A stretch of 64,000 nt of DNA from Cryobacterium breve (GTDB taxonomy: Bacteria; Actinomycetota; Actinomycetes; Actinomycetales; Microbacteriaceae). The notes under the pieces were generated by a model. It saw only the letters and a list, made by a program, of their open reading frames with translations. It did not search any database and was not told where the DNA came from. The DNA lies in the NCBI RefSeq assembly GCF_027594785.1, contig NZ_CP075584.1:3720001-3784000 (forward strand), read 5' to 3'. Shown here piece after piece: positions 30,662-40,978 of this stretch. Numbering within the stretch: position 1 is the first letter of the stretch; each line of letters starts with the position of its first letter. The position numbers and the translations under genes were made by a program.

Positions 30662-31318
30662 ATGTTCATGAACGAGCCGCTGCCCAGCCATCCCGCTCCA
30701 GATAACCCGTCAGGGAAGCTGATTCTCTTGCGCCATGGGGAGACGGAGTGGTCGAAGGAGGGCAAACACACTGGACTCACGGATGTTCCGCTCACCGACC
30801 GGGGAGAGGAACTGGCCCGCGGCGCGGGCAGGTTGGTGGCCGGCTACGATTTCTCCCTCGTGCTGACCTCGCCGCTGCAGCGTGCGCGACGCACTGCTGA
30901 GCTCGCTGGCCTTCAAGCGGAGGTTGATCCGCTTCTCGTTGAGTGGGACTACGGCGGGTACGAGGGGCGTACGACGCGCGATATCCGCAGCGAACTCGGC
31001 TACAACTGGAGTGCATTCACCCACGGCGTGATTCGTGGTCACACGCCCGGTGAGACGGTCGAGGAGGTCGCCGCCCGCGCGTCGCGGGTGCTCACGCGGG
31101 TGCTGCCTGCCATGGAGGAGGGAAATGTCGCCCTGATCGCGCACGGCCATTTCCTGCGCATTCTCACCGCCGTGTACCTGAGGATGGCCCCTCAATTCGG
31201 CGCTCAAATCACCTTGGATGCTGGATCGGTCTCCGTGCTCAGCTTCTACCGTGAGCAGCCGGCCATCGTGTCTTGGAACTACGGAGCCGAACTTCCCTTG
31301 GTGCCCTCGGAGTCCTAA
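30662..31318 (+). CDS. Histidine phosphatase family protein
   Basis: A 218-residue phosphoglycerate-mutase-like phosphatase. LILLRHGETEW carries the RHG catalytic motif with the phospho-accepting His, followed by TSPLQRARRTAEL (second Arg), an acidic general base around EWDYGGYEG, and LIAHGHFLRIL with the second catalytic His. The length is normal for broad-specificity acid phosphatases of this branch. The start is ATG 30662 or ATG 30668. The specific substrate cannot be read from sequence. Confidence 0.9.
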   Translation: MFMNEPLPSHPAPDNPSGKLILLRHGETEWSKEGKHTGLTDVPLTDRGEELARGAGRLVAGYDFSLVLTSPLQRARRTAELAGLQAEVDPLLVEWDYGGYEGRTTRDIRSELGYNWSAFTHGVIRGHTPGETVEEVAARASRVLTRVLPAMEEGNVALIAHGHFLRILTAVYLRMAPQFGAQITLDAGSVSVLSFYREQPAIVSWNYGAELPLVPSES

Positions 31319-31448
31319 GACGCAACTCAGGCTGCTCAAGGACTTGCGATTCGGTGACGGCTGCTGGTGCGCCGGCACCTGAGCGAGGCTTTAACATTTC
31401 GCGGATGCGGCTGCCTGGGCGAAACCGTCGGACCTGGAACTGCGCGGC

Positions 31449-33071
31449 CTAAAAGCGCGCGGTACCTCGCAGCGGGCGGGGCCGGCCATCCGGGTCCATG
31501 ACGAAGCGCCCAATGGGGACCGCCCAGAGCCGCTGGATGCGCGTGACCGGTTCGGGAGTGTGGTGGCGCACTCGTCCCGTGGGGCGGGTCGCGCGGTGGC
31601 CGGTTGTGTGCCAGTCGTCGAGGCCGTCGGCGGTAGTGTTCCACAGGCGGAGCGCGGCGGCGGGGTCGCCGAGCGCGGGATCGTCCGGGTCCAGGCCCAG
31701 GTGCTCCGACCACAGTTGCAGGCGGAGGTCCCGGGCCAGGCGCCCGGAAGCATCGGCGCCCTTCCCTGCGCCGGGTGCTGCCGGGGTGCCCGGGGTGGTA
31801 TCGACGACGGCGCACGTGAGCTCGCTGTCGGTGGTCCACGATCGGCGATTGAAGTTGTCCGAGCCGCAGGTGACCCACGTGTCGTCGACGATGCAGACCT
31901 TGGCGTGCACGTAGATCGGAGTGCCCGCGGCGTTCTCGAGGTCGAAAACGCCGACCCGGCCTGGCGCGGCGCGGCGGAGCATGGTGAGTGCCCGCAACTG
32001 GCCCAGCCGGCTTGCCGGCCCGGCGAGACGCCCGTCGGAGTCGGGATACCGGGGCACGACGACGATCACGGTCAACTCGGGGTTGCGTGTGAGGGCCGCC
32101 GCGAGAGCGGCTGCGACTTCCGTGGACCACAGGTACTGGTCCTCTATGTAGATCAGCGAGCGTGCGCGGGCGAAGGCCTTCCCGTAGGCGCGGGCAATGC
32201 TGCGCTCCCCGGCAGGCGCGAACGGGAACGGTGGGCGCTTCACACCGTAGGTGCGCAGCAGCTGCACGGCGTGCGGGCCCGCCGGCGGTGGTGGTGGCGC
32301 GGATTCCGGCAGGGGCCTGGGGTGCCGGGGCATGCGGGCGAGACGCTGTAGCAGCATCCGGTAGGGCGTGCGCCGGTCCAGTGGGTGAGGGTCGTTCCAT
32401 CGCTCGGCGAACACCGCCAGTAGGTCTGCCACCACGGGGCCGTGCAGTTCGAGGGAGGCATCGTGCCACGGCGGGCGTTTGCCGTACCGGGGATCCATAT
32501 CCAGCGCCTGCGGGTCTCCCGTGTGTCCGGCGTCGTCCCGGCGCCCGTGGCACAGGTCGAGTCCGCCGACGAACGCGATGTCCCGCGACGGGTCGTCCCG
32601 ACGGCGGATGACGAAGAACTTCTGGTGATGCGAGCCGAAGAGGCGCACGCGCTGGTCCAGCAGCACCTCGCCGCCGGCCTCGTTGATCTCGCGACCCAGC
32701 CGTTCGTTGGAACGGCCGCTCATCGGGGCCGACACGCTTTCCCCGTGGGATCTCCAGACAAGGCCGCGCACTTCCACTCCCGAGCGGGCCAGCCCAGCGA
32801 GCAGATCGCCGATCGATGGCCCGTCCGGCAGCATCCGCTCGTCGGCATCGCCACGCCAGTCGGTGAACCAGACGCGGTCTCCCGCCTGCAACGCCGTCAA
32901 CTCCTCGTGCAGCCGGGCGAAGTAGGTAGCGCCATGCACCAGGGGCACCACGAGGTTGCCCTCCGACCAGGCCGGCGATCCGGCACTACCCGCATGCACG
33001 TCCGTGGACAGGTTTCCGCGCTCGGCCCGGCTCAGGAACCAGGTACTCGGATCAGTGCGCACGCGATGCAC
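31449..33071 (-). CDS. Phospholipase D-family protein
   Basis: An intact 540-residue protein with two HKD motifs: HHQKFFVIRRRDD...FVGGLDL in the N-terminal half and HAKVCIVDDTWVTCGSDNFN in the C-terminal half, each with His, Lys and Asp plus the following G-S/G and N. Two HKD repeats form one active site for phosphodiester hydrolysis or transfer through a phospho-histidine. There is no obvious signal peptide at MHRVRTDPSTWF, so a cytoplasmic or membrane-associated phosphatidyl-transferase is more likely than a secreted toxin. It has a proline-rich linker (about residues 265-280). The coding strand is very GC-rich, which produces long antisense shadows. Confidence 0.88.
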   Translation of the reverse strand: MHRVRTDPSTWFLSRAERGNLSTDVHAGSAGSPAWSEGNLVVPLVHGATYFARLHEELTALQAGDRVWFTDWRGDADERMLPDGPSIGDLLAGLARSGVEVRGLVWRSHGESVSAPMSGRSNERLGREINEAGGEVLLDQRVRLFGSHHQKFFVIRRRDDPSRDIAFVGGLDLCHGRRDDAGHTGDPQALDMDPRYGKRPPWHDASLELHGPVVADLLAVFAERWNDPHPLDRRTPYRMLLQRLARMPRHPRPLPESAPPPPPAGPHAVQLLRTYGVKRPPFPFAPAGERSIARAYGKAFARARSLIYIEDQYLWSTEVAAALAAALTRNPELTVIVVVPRYPDSDGRLAGPASRLGQLRALTMLRRAAPGRVGVFDLENAAGTPIYVHAKVCIVDDTWVTCGSDNFNRRSWTTDSELTCAVVDTTPGTPAAPGAGKGADASGRLARDLRLQLWSEHLGLDPDDPALGDPAAALRLWNTTADGLDDWHTTGHRATRPTGRVRHHTPEPVTRIQRLWAVPIGRFVMDPDGRPRPLRGTARF

Positions 33072-33157
33072 TTTACGGCACGACCGATCCGAGGCCGAGG
33101 ATCACTCTTGCACCTCCTCGGGTGGGATATGGGATCCGGGGAAGTGCGGTGTGCCGG

Positions 33158-34756
33158 TCAGCCCTTGGTGGAGACGGTCGGGGCGGTCGGGGAGATCGCG
33201 TCCTCGGGCCAGGCCGACTCGTACGGGTGGCCGGTCAGCTTCTCGACGACCGCACGGGCCTCGGAGGTGACCTCGTCCTTGGAGCCGCCGGCCTCGAGGC
33301 GGTCGATCTCGGCGCGCAGGACTGCGTGGTTCTGCGGGTCGAGGTACATGAACCGTGAGATGGCGAACGCGATAGCGATGAGGATGAGCGGCCCGACGAT
33401 GACGACGAGTGCGATGACGTGCTGGGTGCCGGTGCTCTGAACGAGGGGGCAGGAGTTGAGGCACGAGGCGTCGAGCTGCACGCCGCCCTCGCTGCCGGGC
33501 TTGAGGAAGCCACCCAGGTCCAGGAACCACGAGACGATGAGGGTCGCGACCGCGCCTGTCGACTTGCGGCCGAATGTCATCACCGCGGCGTAGATTCCGG
33601 CGCGGTCCTGGCGGGTCATAATCCGGTCGACGTCGGGGATGAACGGGAAGACGTTCCACGGCGTGAACTCGAGGATGGATCGTCCGGCCTGATACGCGAG
33701 GCCGACGATGACGAGCAGCACCATCGTCGAGGACGGCTGGATGAGGTAGATCGCGCCGAGGGCGAGCAGGCAGGCGATGATCACGGAGTAGGACATGGCA
33801 AACAAGTAGCGCGGACCCTTACGGATCATGAGGAATGCGGCGAGCACCGTGGTCGGCAGCCCGATGATGGACAGCGCCTGGAGGGTGAGGCCGAAAGACT
33901 CGCTGCCGTGCACGGCGTACACGACGAAGAACGTCAGCGCTGTGGCGAAGATGTCCTTGCCCGTAAAGGAGAAGAGATAGATCGCCAGGTGCTTGCGGAA
34001 GCTCGAGTTCTTGAACGTCGAGCCGAAGTCCTTGAGGTTGTCGGTGATGAGCTTTCCGACAGGCACCTTGGGCTGGGCGTCGAGCTCCGCGAGGAACTCC
34101 GGGGTGAGCTTGCGCTCCCAGGTGGTGAAGTACGTCGTGATGACGGCGCCGGCGAACAGCACGGAGAAGATGAGACCGGTGATGAAGTAGGCGTTCGGGC
34201 TGTTCGTCCCCTTGATCTGGGCCGGGATGAAGAAGACGAGGAAGGTGCCCGTGGCGGACAGGAACATGCGGGTTGAGCTGAGCTTGGTCCGCAGCTTGTA
34301 GTTGTCCGTCATCTCGGTGGGCAGGGTCTCCCACGGGATGAGAATCATCGCCATGATCATCTCGACAGCCAGGTAGACGAGAAGGTAGTACCAGAAGCCC
34401 TGTTGCGAGATCCACAGCAGGGGGAAGACGACGAGGAGCAAGGGTGCGCCGATGAGCAGGAAGAAGTGGCGGCGGCCGAACTTTTTGCCCAGGCGGGTTC
34501 GATAGAAGTTGTCGGTCAGCGGGCCGATGATGAGGCTGACGACCGCGTCGACGATGCGGGCGATGAAGAGGATCGTGCCGGCTTGGACGGCGCTGACGTC
34601 CCCGTAGGTCGTGAAGAAGTACAGCATCAGGCCGCTGATGATGGTGTTCCAGCCGCCGCCCATGAGGTCCAGGACACCGAAGCCGATGCTCCGGGCAAGC
34701 GTGATGGGTCGGGCCGTGTACACGCGTGGGGTCGATTTGTCGATGAGGGGGCTCAC
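33158..34756 (-). CDS. MFS transporter, GPH (glycoside-pentoside-hexuronide) type
   Basis: A 532-residue membrane protein with about 12 predicted helices. RSIGFGVLDLMGGGWNTIISG near the N-terminus, IGPLTDNFYRTRLGKKFGRR in the first cytoplasmic loop and the later TRQDRAGIYAAV are typical of the GPH cation:sugar symporter branch (MelB/XynB-like). It probably imports a glycoside or oligosaccharide with Na+ or H+. The C-terminal tail (about 60 residues) is cytoplasmic. Upstream, at about 34800-34830, the sequence TTGTATGGTAGTGTGC (minus strand) looks like a GntR-type operator/promoter; no cognate regulator is adjacent. Start ATG 34756. Confidence 0.82.
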   Translation of the reverse strand: MSPLIDKSTPRVYTARPITLARSIGFGVLDLMGGGWNTIISGLMLYFFTTYGDVSAVQAGTILFIARIVDAVVSLIIGPLTDNFYRTRLGKKFGRRHFFLLIGAPLLLVVFPLLWISQQGFWYYLLVYLAVEMIMAMILIPWETLPTEMTDNYKLRTKLSSTRMFLSATGTFLVFFIPAQIKGTNSPNAYFITGLIFSVLFAGAVITTYFTTWERKLTPEFLAELDAQPKVPVGKLITDNLKDFGSTFKNSSFRKHLAIYLFSFTGKDIFATALTFFVVYAVHGSESFGLTLQALSIIGLPTTVLAAFLMIRKGPRYLFAMSYSVIIACLLALGAIYLIQPSSTMVLLVIVGLAYQAGRSILEFTPWNVFPFIPDVDRIMTRQDRAGIYAAVMTFGRKSTGAVATLIVSWFLDLGGFLKPGSEGGVQLDASCLNSCPLVQSTGTQHVIALVVIVGPLILIAIAFAISRFMYLDPQNHAVLRAEIDRLEAGGSKDEVTSEARAVVEKLTGHPYESAWPEDAISPTAPTVSTKG

Positions 34757-34901
34757 GTCATTGTGCCTTCTGCTTCAGGGTCCCAGGCTCGTTCCGGGGA
34801 TATTTGCACACTACCATACAAGCTCACATGCGTGTGTGATCGAGGCATGAGCACCGCGATATAGGGATCCTTCCCTGTGCCGACACGACCGAGCTCAGCG
34901 A

Positions 34902-36804
34902 CTAGGTCCGGCTCAGCGCTTCCTCGTCGGCCGTAACATTCTTCTGCACGGCGAACTGGGTCCGGTGCAATTCCTCGTACCGCCCACCCGCAGCCAGCAG
35001 TTCCTCGTGCGTACCGCGCTCCACGATCGAGCCGTCCTCAACCACGAGGATCAGGTCCGCGTTGCGGATGGTGGAGAGGCGGTGTGCGATCACCATCGCC
35101 GTCCGTCCCTTGAGCGCCTCGCTGAGCGCCGCCTGCACGGCGGCCTCAGACGTCGAGTCCAGCGCCGCCGTCGCCTCGTCGAGGATGACGACGCGCGGCT
35201 GGGCGAGCAGGAGCCTCGCGATGGTCATCCGCTGGCGCTCACCCCCGGACAGCCGATAGCCACGTTCTCCCACCATGGTGTCCAGCTGGTCCGGCAGCGA
35301 CCGGATGAGCGGCTCGAGTCGCGCACGGCGGACGGCGTCCCACACCTCGTCGTCGGATGCCTCCGGCCTCGCGAGGCGCAGATTGGAGAGGATGGTCTCG
35401 TGGAACAGGTGGCCGTCCTGCGTCACCATGCCCAGGCTGTGCCGCATGGAGACGAACGTGACGTCGCGGACATCCGTCCCCGCGAGGCGCACGGCGCCGC
35501 TGTCGACGTCATACAGGCGCGAGAGGAGCCTGCGCGATTGTGGACTTGCCGGCACCGGACGAACCAACGAGGGCAACGGTCTGCCCCGGTTCGATCCTGA
35601 AGGACACGCCGTGGAGCACCTCCTCGCCGCCGCGGGTGTCCAGCGTGGAAACTTCCTCGAGAGAGGCGAGGGACACTTTGTCCGCGGACGGGTAGGCGAA
35701 GCGGACGTTGTCGAACTCGACGGCTACTGGGCCTTCGGGGACGGGGACGGCGTCGGGCTTCTCCTGGATGAGGGGTTCGAGGTCCAGCACCTCGAAGACG
35801 CGCTCGAAGCTGACCACCGCGCTCATGATCTCCACCCGTGCGTTTGCGAGGCCGGTGAGCGGCGCGTAGAGGCGGGTGAGGAGGAGCGCCAGGGTGACCA
35901 CGTCACCGGTATTCAGCTGGCCGGCGAGTGCGAGGGAGCCGCCGAGCCCGTACACGAGCGCGAGGGCGAGAGCAGAGACGAGCATCAGGGCGGTGAAGAA
36001 GACGAACTGCAGCATCGCGGTCCGGACCCCGATGTCGCGGACTCGGGCGGCGCGGACGCGGAACTCCTCGGCCTCCTCGTCGGGTCGGCCGAACAGCTTG
36101 ACGAGGGTGGCGCCGGGCGCCGAGAAGCGTTCGGTCATCTGCGTGCTCATGGCGGAATTGTGATCGGCTGCCTCGCGGCGCAGCGCGGCGAGGCGGCTGC
36201 CCATGCGGCGCGCGGGTACCAGGAAGATGGGGAGCATGATGACGGCGAGAACCGTCACGAGCCAGGACGTGCTGAGCATGACGATCAGGGTGAGGGTCAG
36301 CGCCACGAGGTTCGTGACCACGCCGGACAGCGTGCCGCTGAAGGCCTGCTGGGCGCCGATCACATCGTTGTTGAGGCGGCTCACGAGGGCGCCCGTCCGC
36401 GTGCGGGTGAAGAACGCGATCGGCATCTTCTGCACGTGGTTGAAGACGGCGGTGCGGAGGTCCAGGATCACACCTTCGCCGATCCGCGCCGAGTACCAGC
36501 GCGTCACGAGTGACACGGCGGCGTCGGCCACGGCCACGAGGGCGATGACCACTGCGATCCAAACGATCGTGGCGACCTCGCCCTGGGCGACGATGACGTC
36601 GACCACCTTGCCGGCGAGTACCGGCGTCGCGACCGCGAGGAACGCTCCCACGATGGAGAGGGTGATGAAGATCACAAGCTTGGACCGGTAGGGCACCGCG
36701 AACGTCAGGATCCGCCGAACGGACTCACGGGAGAAGCCGTGCTTGCCGTCCCTGGCGGAAGAGATCTTGTACAGCGAGCTCCAGGCCGCGCTTTCCATGC
36801 TCAT
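34902..36804 (-). pseudogene. ABC exporter (membrane + ATPase domains), frameshifted
   Basis: A half-transporter of about 634 codons. N-terminal six-helix domain (from TFAVPYRSKLVIFITLSIVG), then the ATPase: Walker A GSSGAGKST, Q-loop MVTQDGHLFHETI, signature YRLSGGERQR, Walker B VVILDEATAALD and H-loop IAHRLST. ATG 36804 has GGAAGGAA seven bases upstream; the ORF could extend to 36933, but that start lacks a site. One extra base at about 35540 breaks the frame right after Walker A (STIAQ then PLAPV instead of LLSRLYDVDSG). It should export a drug or lipid as a homodimer or with a distant partner. An MFS exporter gene lies 31 bases upstream in the same direction. Confidence 0.82.
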
Positions 36805-36835
36805 TGAGGTTCCTTCCGTGGGCAGAAGGCCTAGC

Positions 36836-38224
36836 TTAGATGGCCACGTGCCCGAGCTTGCCGACTCGTCGGAGGACAGTGGCGACCACTGCGATGAATG
36901 CGGCGACGATGAGGGCATCGATGCCGATTCCAATGCGCAGGGCGAGGAGGCTGGTGAGGCCGCCGGCAGCGGTCGCGATCGCCGACACGATCGGGGTGCC
37001 GAGGGTCATGCCGACCTGCTGTGTCATGGTGACCAAGCCGGTCGCGAGGCCCTGTTGTCCCGGTTCGACACCGGATGTCGCGGCGACCAGGAATGTGACG
37101 ACAGCGACCATGTGACCGATCGCGGCTATGAAGCCGACCACGGAGTAGAGGGCGATCGATCCGGGGTGGTCGTTCACGGCGACGAGTGCGCCGGTGGCCA
37201 GCGCCTGGGTTCCGAGGCCAAGGAGCATCGCGCCACGGATACCCAGCCGTCCGACGACGCGGGGTCCGATGACGCCGCCGACGACAGCGCCGACGCCCGT
37301 CAAGCCGATGATCAGACCGGTGACGAGCGGGTCGAGTTCCAGCACGTGCTGGAAGTACATCGTGGACAGGAACACCAGGCCGGTCTCCATCGAGAGCGAT
37401 GCGAAGCCGATGAGGTGACCGGCGAGGATATTCGGCCGGGTGAGGAGCTTCAGGGGCACCAGCGGGGCGCTGTGGCGTCGCTCTGTGCGGATGAAGAAGA
37501 CGATCAGGACAATGCTGGCGGCGAGACAGATCAGGCCGTTCAAGTCCGTGACGCCGTGCTCACCGAAGCGGGACATCGCGAAGACCAGGGTGATCAGCGC
37601 CGTGGTGATGAGCGCCGCACCGCGCACGTCTAGTCGGGCCTGCTGCTCTCTGGTCGGTTCGCGGATGATGAGGAGCGCCAGTACAACGACTGCGGCGGCG
37701 ATCGGAACGTTGACGAGGAACGCTGCCCGCCAGGACAGGTAGTTCGTCAAGATCCCGCCGAACACCGCGCCGGCCGTGAATCCCAGCGAGGCGAGGACGC
37801 TGCTCAGCCCGAGTGCCCGGCGTCGGAGCGGCCCCTCCGGGAAGATGGAGGTGATCAGCGCGAGCGCGGCGGGCATCGCGGCCGCTGTTGCCAGGCCCTG
37901 CAGCGCCCGCGCTATGAGCAGAACCACCGGAGAGCCAGCAAAGCCGCCAACGAGCGATGCTCCAGCGAGGACTGCCATACCGATGACGAACATCCGGCGA
38001 CGTCCGACCCAATCGCCCAGCCGCCCGAGCAACAAGGTGAAGCCCGCCGCGCACAGCGCGAAGGTCGTCGCGATCCACTGCACGTCGGCGGACGCGAACC
38101 CCAATGCCGACCCGATTTCCGGAAGTGCGACGTTCAGAATCGAAAAGTCCACCGAGAGCAGGAACTGTGAGGAGAGGAGGATCAGGAGTGCGACGAGTTG
38201 GTGTCGGATCATACGTGAGTGCAT
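36836..38224 (-). CDS. MFS multidrug-type exporter (DHA2-like)
   Basis: A 462-residue transporter with 12-14 predicted helices. Motif A GRLGDWVGRRRMF in loop 2-3, motif C-like GFTAGAVFGGILTN and the early VDFSILNVALPEIGS (motif D1 of drug:H+ antiporters) place it in the EmrB/QacA group. It probably expels antibiotics or dyes using the proton gradient. The gene diverges from an XRE/MmyB-like regulator at 38334, with an imperfect inverted repeat (GTCAT...ATGAC, 38237-38254) between them; control by that regulator is inferred. The ABC exporter lies downstream. Confidence 0.87.
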   Translation of the reverse strand: MHSRMIRHQLVALLILLSSQFLLSVDFSILNVALPEIGSALGFASADVQWIATTFALCAAGFTLLLGRLGDWVGRRRMFVIGMAVLAGASLVGGFAGSPVVLLIARALQGLATAAAMPAALALITSIFPEGPLRRRALGLSSVLASLGFTAGAVFGGILTNYLSWRAAFLVNVPIAAAVVVLALLIIREPTREQQARLDVRGAALITTALITLVFAMSRFGEHGVTDLNGLICLAASIVLIVFFIRTERRHSAPLVPLKLLTRPNILAGHLIGFASLSMETGLVFLSTMYFQHVLELDPLVTGLIIGLTGVGAVVGGVIGPRVVGRLGIRGAMLLGLGTQALATGALVAVNDHPGSIALYSVVGFIAAIGHMVAVVTFLVAATSGVEPGQQGLATGLVTMTQQVGMTLGTPIVSAIATAAGGLTSLLALRIGIGIDALIVAAFIAVVATVLRRVGKLGHVAI

Positions 38225-38333
38225 TTGTCAGAGCCTGTCATTGCCGGTGATGACCGGCCAGACCCCTGGCGTGCGTACCACCAGCAGGGTCAGGTTGCCC
38301 CTCCCGAGCGGTCGCTGCACCGCGCATACTGGG

Positions 38334-39236
38334 ATGATGTCAACTGAATTCGGGGACTTCCTCCGCAGCCGCCGAGCCGCGCTGACTCCGGAAGCGGTTG
38401 GGGTCAATGCCTATGGGGCGCGGCGTGTTCCCGGATTGCGGCGAGAAGAGATCGCTCAGCTGGTCGGCGTGAGCGTCGCCTATTACACCCGGCTCGAGCA
38501 GGCAGCGGATGCAGAGCGAGCATCTGATCAGATGATCGAAGCCCTCATCCGCACCATGCGGCTCGACCCCGATGAAGCACTCCACCTCCGTCGCCTCGCG
38601 CGCCCCTCCTACGCACGTGCGATCGGTGTCCCAGCCGAACGTCCGCGCCCGAGCATTTTGCGGCTGATCGCAGCCCTTCCCGGGCCTGCCATCGTCTTCG
38701 ATCACGCCAACGACATCTACGCCTGGAACAGGCTCGGTCACCTACTACTGGCCCACGACCTTCCCTTCGACGCGGCCGAGCGCGACGACATCCGGCCTAA
38801 TTTTGCCCAGCGCTTCTTCCTCGGATGCGCCGGCCCCGAGCTGTTCGAGGATTCCGAGACCATGGCGCGGGAAGTCGTTGGGTTCCTCCGGTACTCGTCG
38901 AGCACCTGCCCCGACGACAAACGACTCAGCGGAGTCATCGGTGAGCTCGCACAACGCAGCGACGCGTTCGCCAGGATCTGGGCGGAGCACCCCGTGCACG
39001 ACCTCAGCTATGGCCAACACCTTTTCGCCCACCCCTTGGTCGGCCGTCTCACCCTCGACTTTGACGTCCTCCGACCAGCCGAATCCAACCTGCGCGTCCT
39101 CACGTACCAGGCACAGCCAGGCACCCCCGACGCCGACGCCCTACAGGCTCCTCGCCCAACTCAGCCAGTAACGGATGCGAGTGGGGACGGAGCATCGGTC
39201 AACAATACGATGCTGAAATTTTGTGAGCTAGGCTAA
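38334..39236 (+). CDS. XRE-family regulator with MmyB-like ligand domain
   Basis: About 300 residues. The N-terminal helix-turn-helix VPGLRREEIAQLVGVSVAYYTRLEQ (about residues 33-58) is followed by an MmyB-like C-terminal domain: PGPAIVFDHANDIYAWNRLG, and near the end HPLVGRLTLDFDVLRP and VLTYQAQPGTPD. MmyB-type regulators bind a small molecule or fatty-acid-like ligand. Two adjacent ATGs at 38334 and 38337 are the only sensible starts; longer reading frames upstream overlap the divergent transporter. It probably represses the MFS exporter at 36836-38224. Confidence 0.87.
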   Translation: MMSTEFGDFLRSRRAALTPEAVGVNAYGARRVPGLRREEIAQLVGVSVAYYTRLEQAADAERASDQMIEALIRTMRLDPDEALHLRRLARPSYARAIGVPAERPRPSILRLIAALPGPAIVFDHANDIYAWNRLGHLLLAHDLPFDAAERDDIRPNFAQRFFLGCAGPELFEDSETMAREVVGFLRYSSSTCPDDKRLSGVIGELAQRSDAFARIWAEHPVHDLSYGQHLFAHPLVGRLTLDFDVLRPAESNLRVLTYQAQPGTPDADALQAPRPTQPVTDASGDGASVNNTMLKFCELG

Positions 39237-39510
39237 CAAATAGCTTGATGTTAGCGATCACTTTCGGCCGAAGAGCCCACTGGCGTGGCATCCAAGTCCC
39301 ATAACCGGGAAGGGCATGCGTCAGAGGCATGCGTCAGAGTGGACAGCTGCGATAGAGAATAACGCGGCACACCACAATGTGCCGCGCTCCATTCCATCGC
39401 CGAGAACGCACTCATGGCACAACGGCATAGGCCCGAGACGACGTCCCGGCCAGCCATCCTTCCTAGTGATCAACCGGGGCTGAAACTAGTTCCTCACTCG
39501 GAGTGAAAAA
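39237..39510. other. Promoter region of sugar porter with hairpins
   Basis: Two inverted repeats lie here: GCTAAC (39232-39237) with GTTAGC (39250-39255) just after the regulator gene, and GCGGCACA (39364-39371) with TGTGCCGC (39378-39385) around six bases. Neither has a long T run. A duplicated GCATGCGTCAGAG motif occurs at about 39313-39336. They may be control sites of the porter at 39511. Confidence 0.4.
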
Positions 39511-40899
39511 ATGGAAAAAGAAAAAAAGATCGACAGTAAGTTCATCTACTTCTTCGGATCATTCGGAGGAATCCTTTTCGGCTACGACATCGGCGTCATG
39601 ACTGGAGCTCTGCCGTTCTTGCAGAGCGACTGGGGCCTTGACGATGCCGCCATGATCGGTTGGGTAACCTCTGGCGTCATGTTCGGCGCGATCTTTGGTG
39701 GCGCCGTGGCCGGACAGCTTTCCGATCGATTCGGACGCCGCAAGATGATTCTCGCCGCAGCGGTCGTCTTTATGCTCGGCTCAATTCTCTGTGGCCTCGC
39801 GCCGGAGGATGGTGTCATCTATCTGGTCATCGCCCGAATTTTCCTGGGCCTCGCGGTCGGCGCCGCATCCGCGTCGGTTCCCGCGTACATGTCCGAGCTT
39901 GCCCCCGCGCGGCTGCGTGGACGCTTGTCCGGTCTGAATCAGACCATGATTGTCTCCGGCATGCTGATCTCCTACATCTTGGATTTCCTGCTGAAGGATC
40001 TTCCGGAAGCGTGGGCGTGGCGCGTGATGCTCGCGACGGCCGCAGTGCCGGCCGTGATTCTGTATCTGGGCGTGTTGCGGTTGCCCGAATCGCCCCGGTT
40101 CCTGGTGAAAGTCGGCAAGGAAAACGAGGCCCTCAAGGTACTGAGCTACATTCGCCGCCCAGACGAGGTCGATGCCGAGCTCAGATCGATCACGGAAACG
40201 GCCCAGGTCGAGAAGCAGGCGGCCGGCAATACCTCACTTGCAACGTTGTTCGACAGCAAGTACCGGTACCTCGTCATTGCGGGTGTCGGTGTCGCCGCGT
40301 TCCAGCAGCTCCAAGGTGCCAACGCGATCTTCTACTACATCCCGTTGATCGTGGAAAAGGCCACAGGCAATGCGGCAAGTTCGGCGCTGATGTGGCCGAT
40401 CATCCAGGGCGTGCTCCTCGTGCTCGGCTCACTGCTGTTCCTCGTGATCGCGGACAAGTTCAACCGACGCCTGTTGCTGACCGTGGGCGGCACGATCATG
40501 GGAGTGTCCTTCCTTCTGCCGGCGATACTCAATACCGTGATGAAGGACGCGAACCCGATGATGATCGTGGTTTTCCTGAGCATCTACGTGGCCGCCTATT
40601 CGTTTACCTGGGCCCCACTCACCTGGGTGATCGTCGGAGAGATCTTCCCGCTGGCGATTCGCGGCAGGGCCTCAGGTATCGCATCGTCCTTCAACTGGAT
40701 CGGATCGTTCGCGGTCGGTCTCTTGTTCCCGATCATGACCGCAATGATGAGCCAGGAGGCGGTGTTTGCGATCTTCGGTGCCATCTGCATTCTTGGTGTC
40801 GTCTTCATCCGGACTCGTGTCCCCGAAACTCGTGGACGCACGTTGGAGGACATCGAAACCAAAAGCATCCCGACCCAGAGGGCTTTCGCTTCTCGCTAG
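39511..40899 (+). CDS. Sugar porter family MFS transporter
   Basis: A 462-residue, 12-helix sugar/H+ symporter. Signatures of the family: FGYDIGVMTGALPFL in helix 1, RFGRRKMI in loop 2-3, RGRLSGLNQ after helix 4, LPESPRFLV in the central loop, QQLQGANAIFYY in helix 7 and VPETRGRTLEDIE at the C-terminus. It resembles XylE, GalP and IolT-type porters; the substrate (pentose, hexose or inositol) cannot be decided. GGAGTG precedes ATG 39511. It stands alone, with no sugar kinase or isomerase nearby. Confidence 0.9.
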   Translation: MEKEKKIDSKFIYFFGSFGGILFGYDIGVMTGALPFLQSDWGLDDAAMIGWVTSGVMFGAIFGGAVAGQLSDRFGRRKMILAAAVVFMLGSILCGLAPEDGVIYLVIARIFLGLAVGAASASVPAYMSELAPARLRGRLSGLNQTMIVSGMLISYILDFLLKDLPEAWAWRVMLATAAVPAVILYLGVLRLPESPRFLVKVGKENEALKVLSYIRRPDEVDAELRSITETAQVEKQAAGNTSLATLFDSKYRYLVIAGVGVAAFQQLQGANAIFYYIPLIVEKATGNAASSALMWPIIQGVLLVLGSLLFLVIADKFNRRLLLTVGGTIMGVSFLLPAILNTVMKDANPMMIVVFLSIYVAAYSFTWAPLTWVIVGEIFPLAIRGRASGIASSFNWIGSFAVGLLFPIMTAMMSQEAVFAIFGAICILGVVFIRTRVPETRGRTLEDIETKSIPTQRAFASR

Positions 40900-40978
40900 G
40901 GGCAGGATGGCGACGATAATCTCCGAAAATTCGGGGCGCTGCGTGCAAGAGTTACGGCGGATGCGACATATTCAGTAA

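Noticed and set aside
31336..32553. 405-codon minus-strand ORF rich in Arg/Pro
   Set aside because: Shadow frame of the very GC-rich phospholipase D gene.
33419..34276. 285-codon plus-strand ORF rich in Glu/Asp/Gly
   Set aside because: Antisense of the GPH transporter; the composition reflects hydrophobic codons read on the other strand.
35275..37633. Long plus-strand ORFs opposite the ABC and MFS exporters
   Set aside because: Antisense shadows without recognisable domains; the opposite strand has clear transporter motifs.
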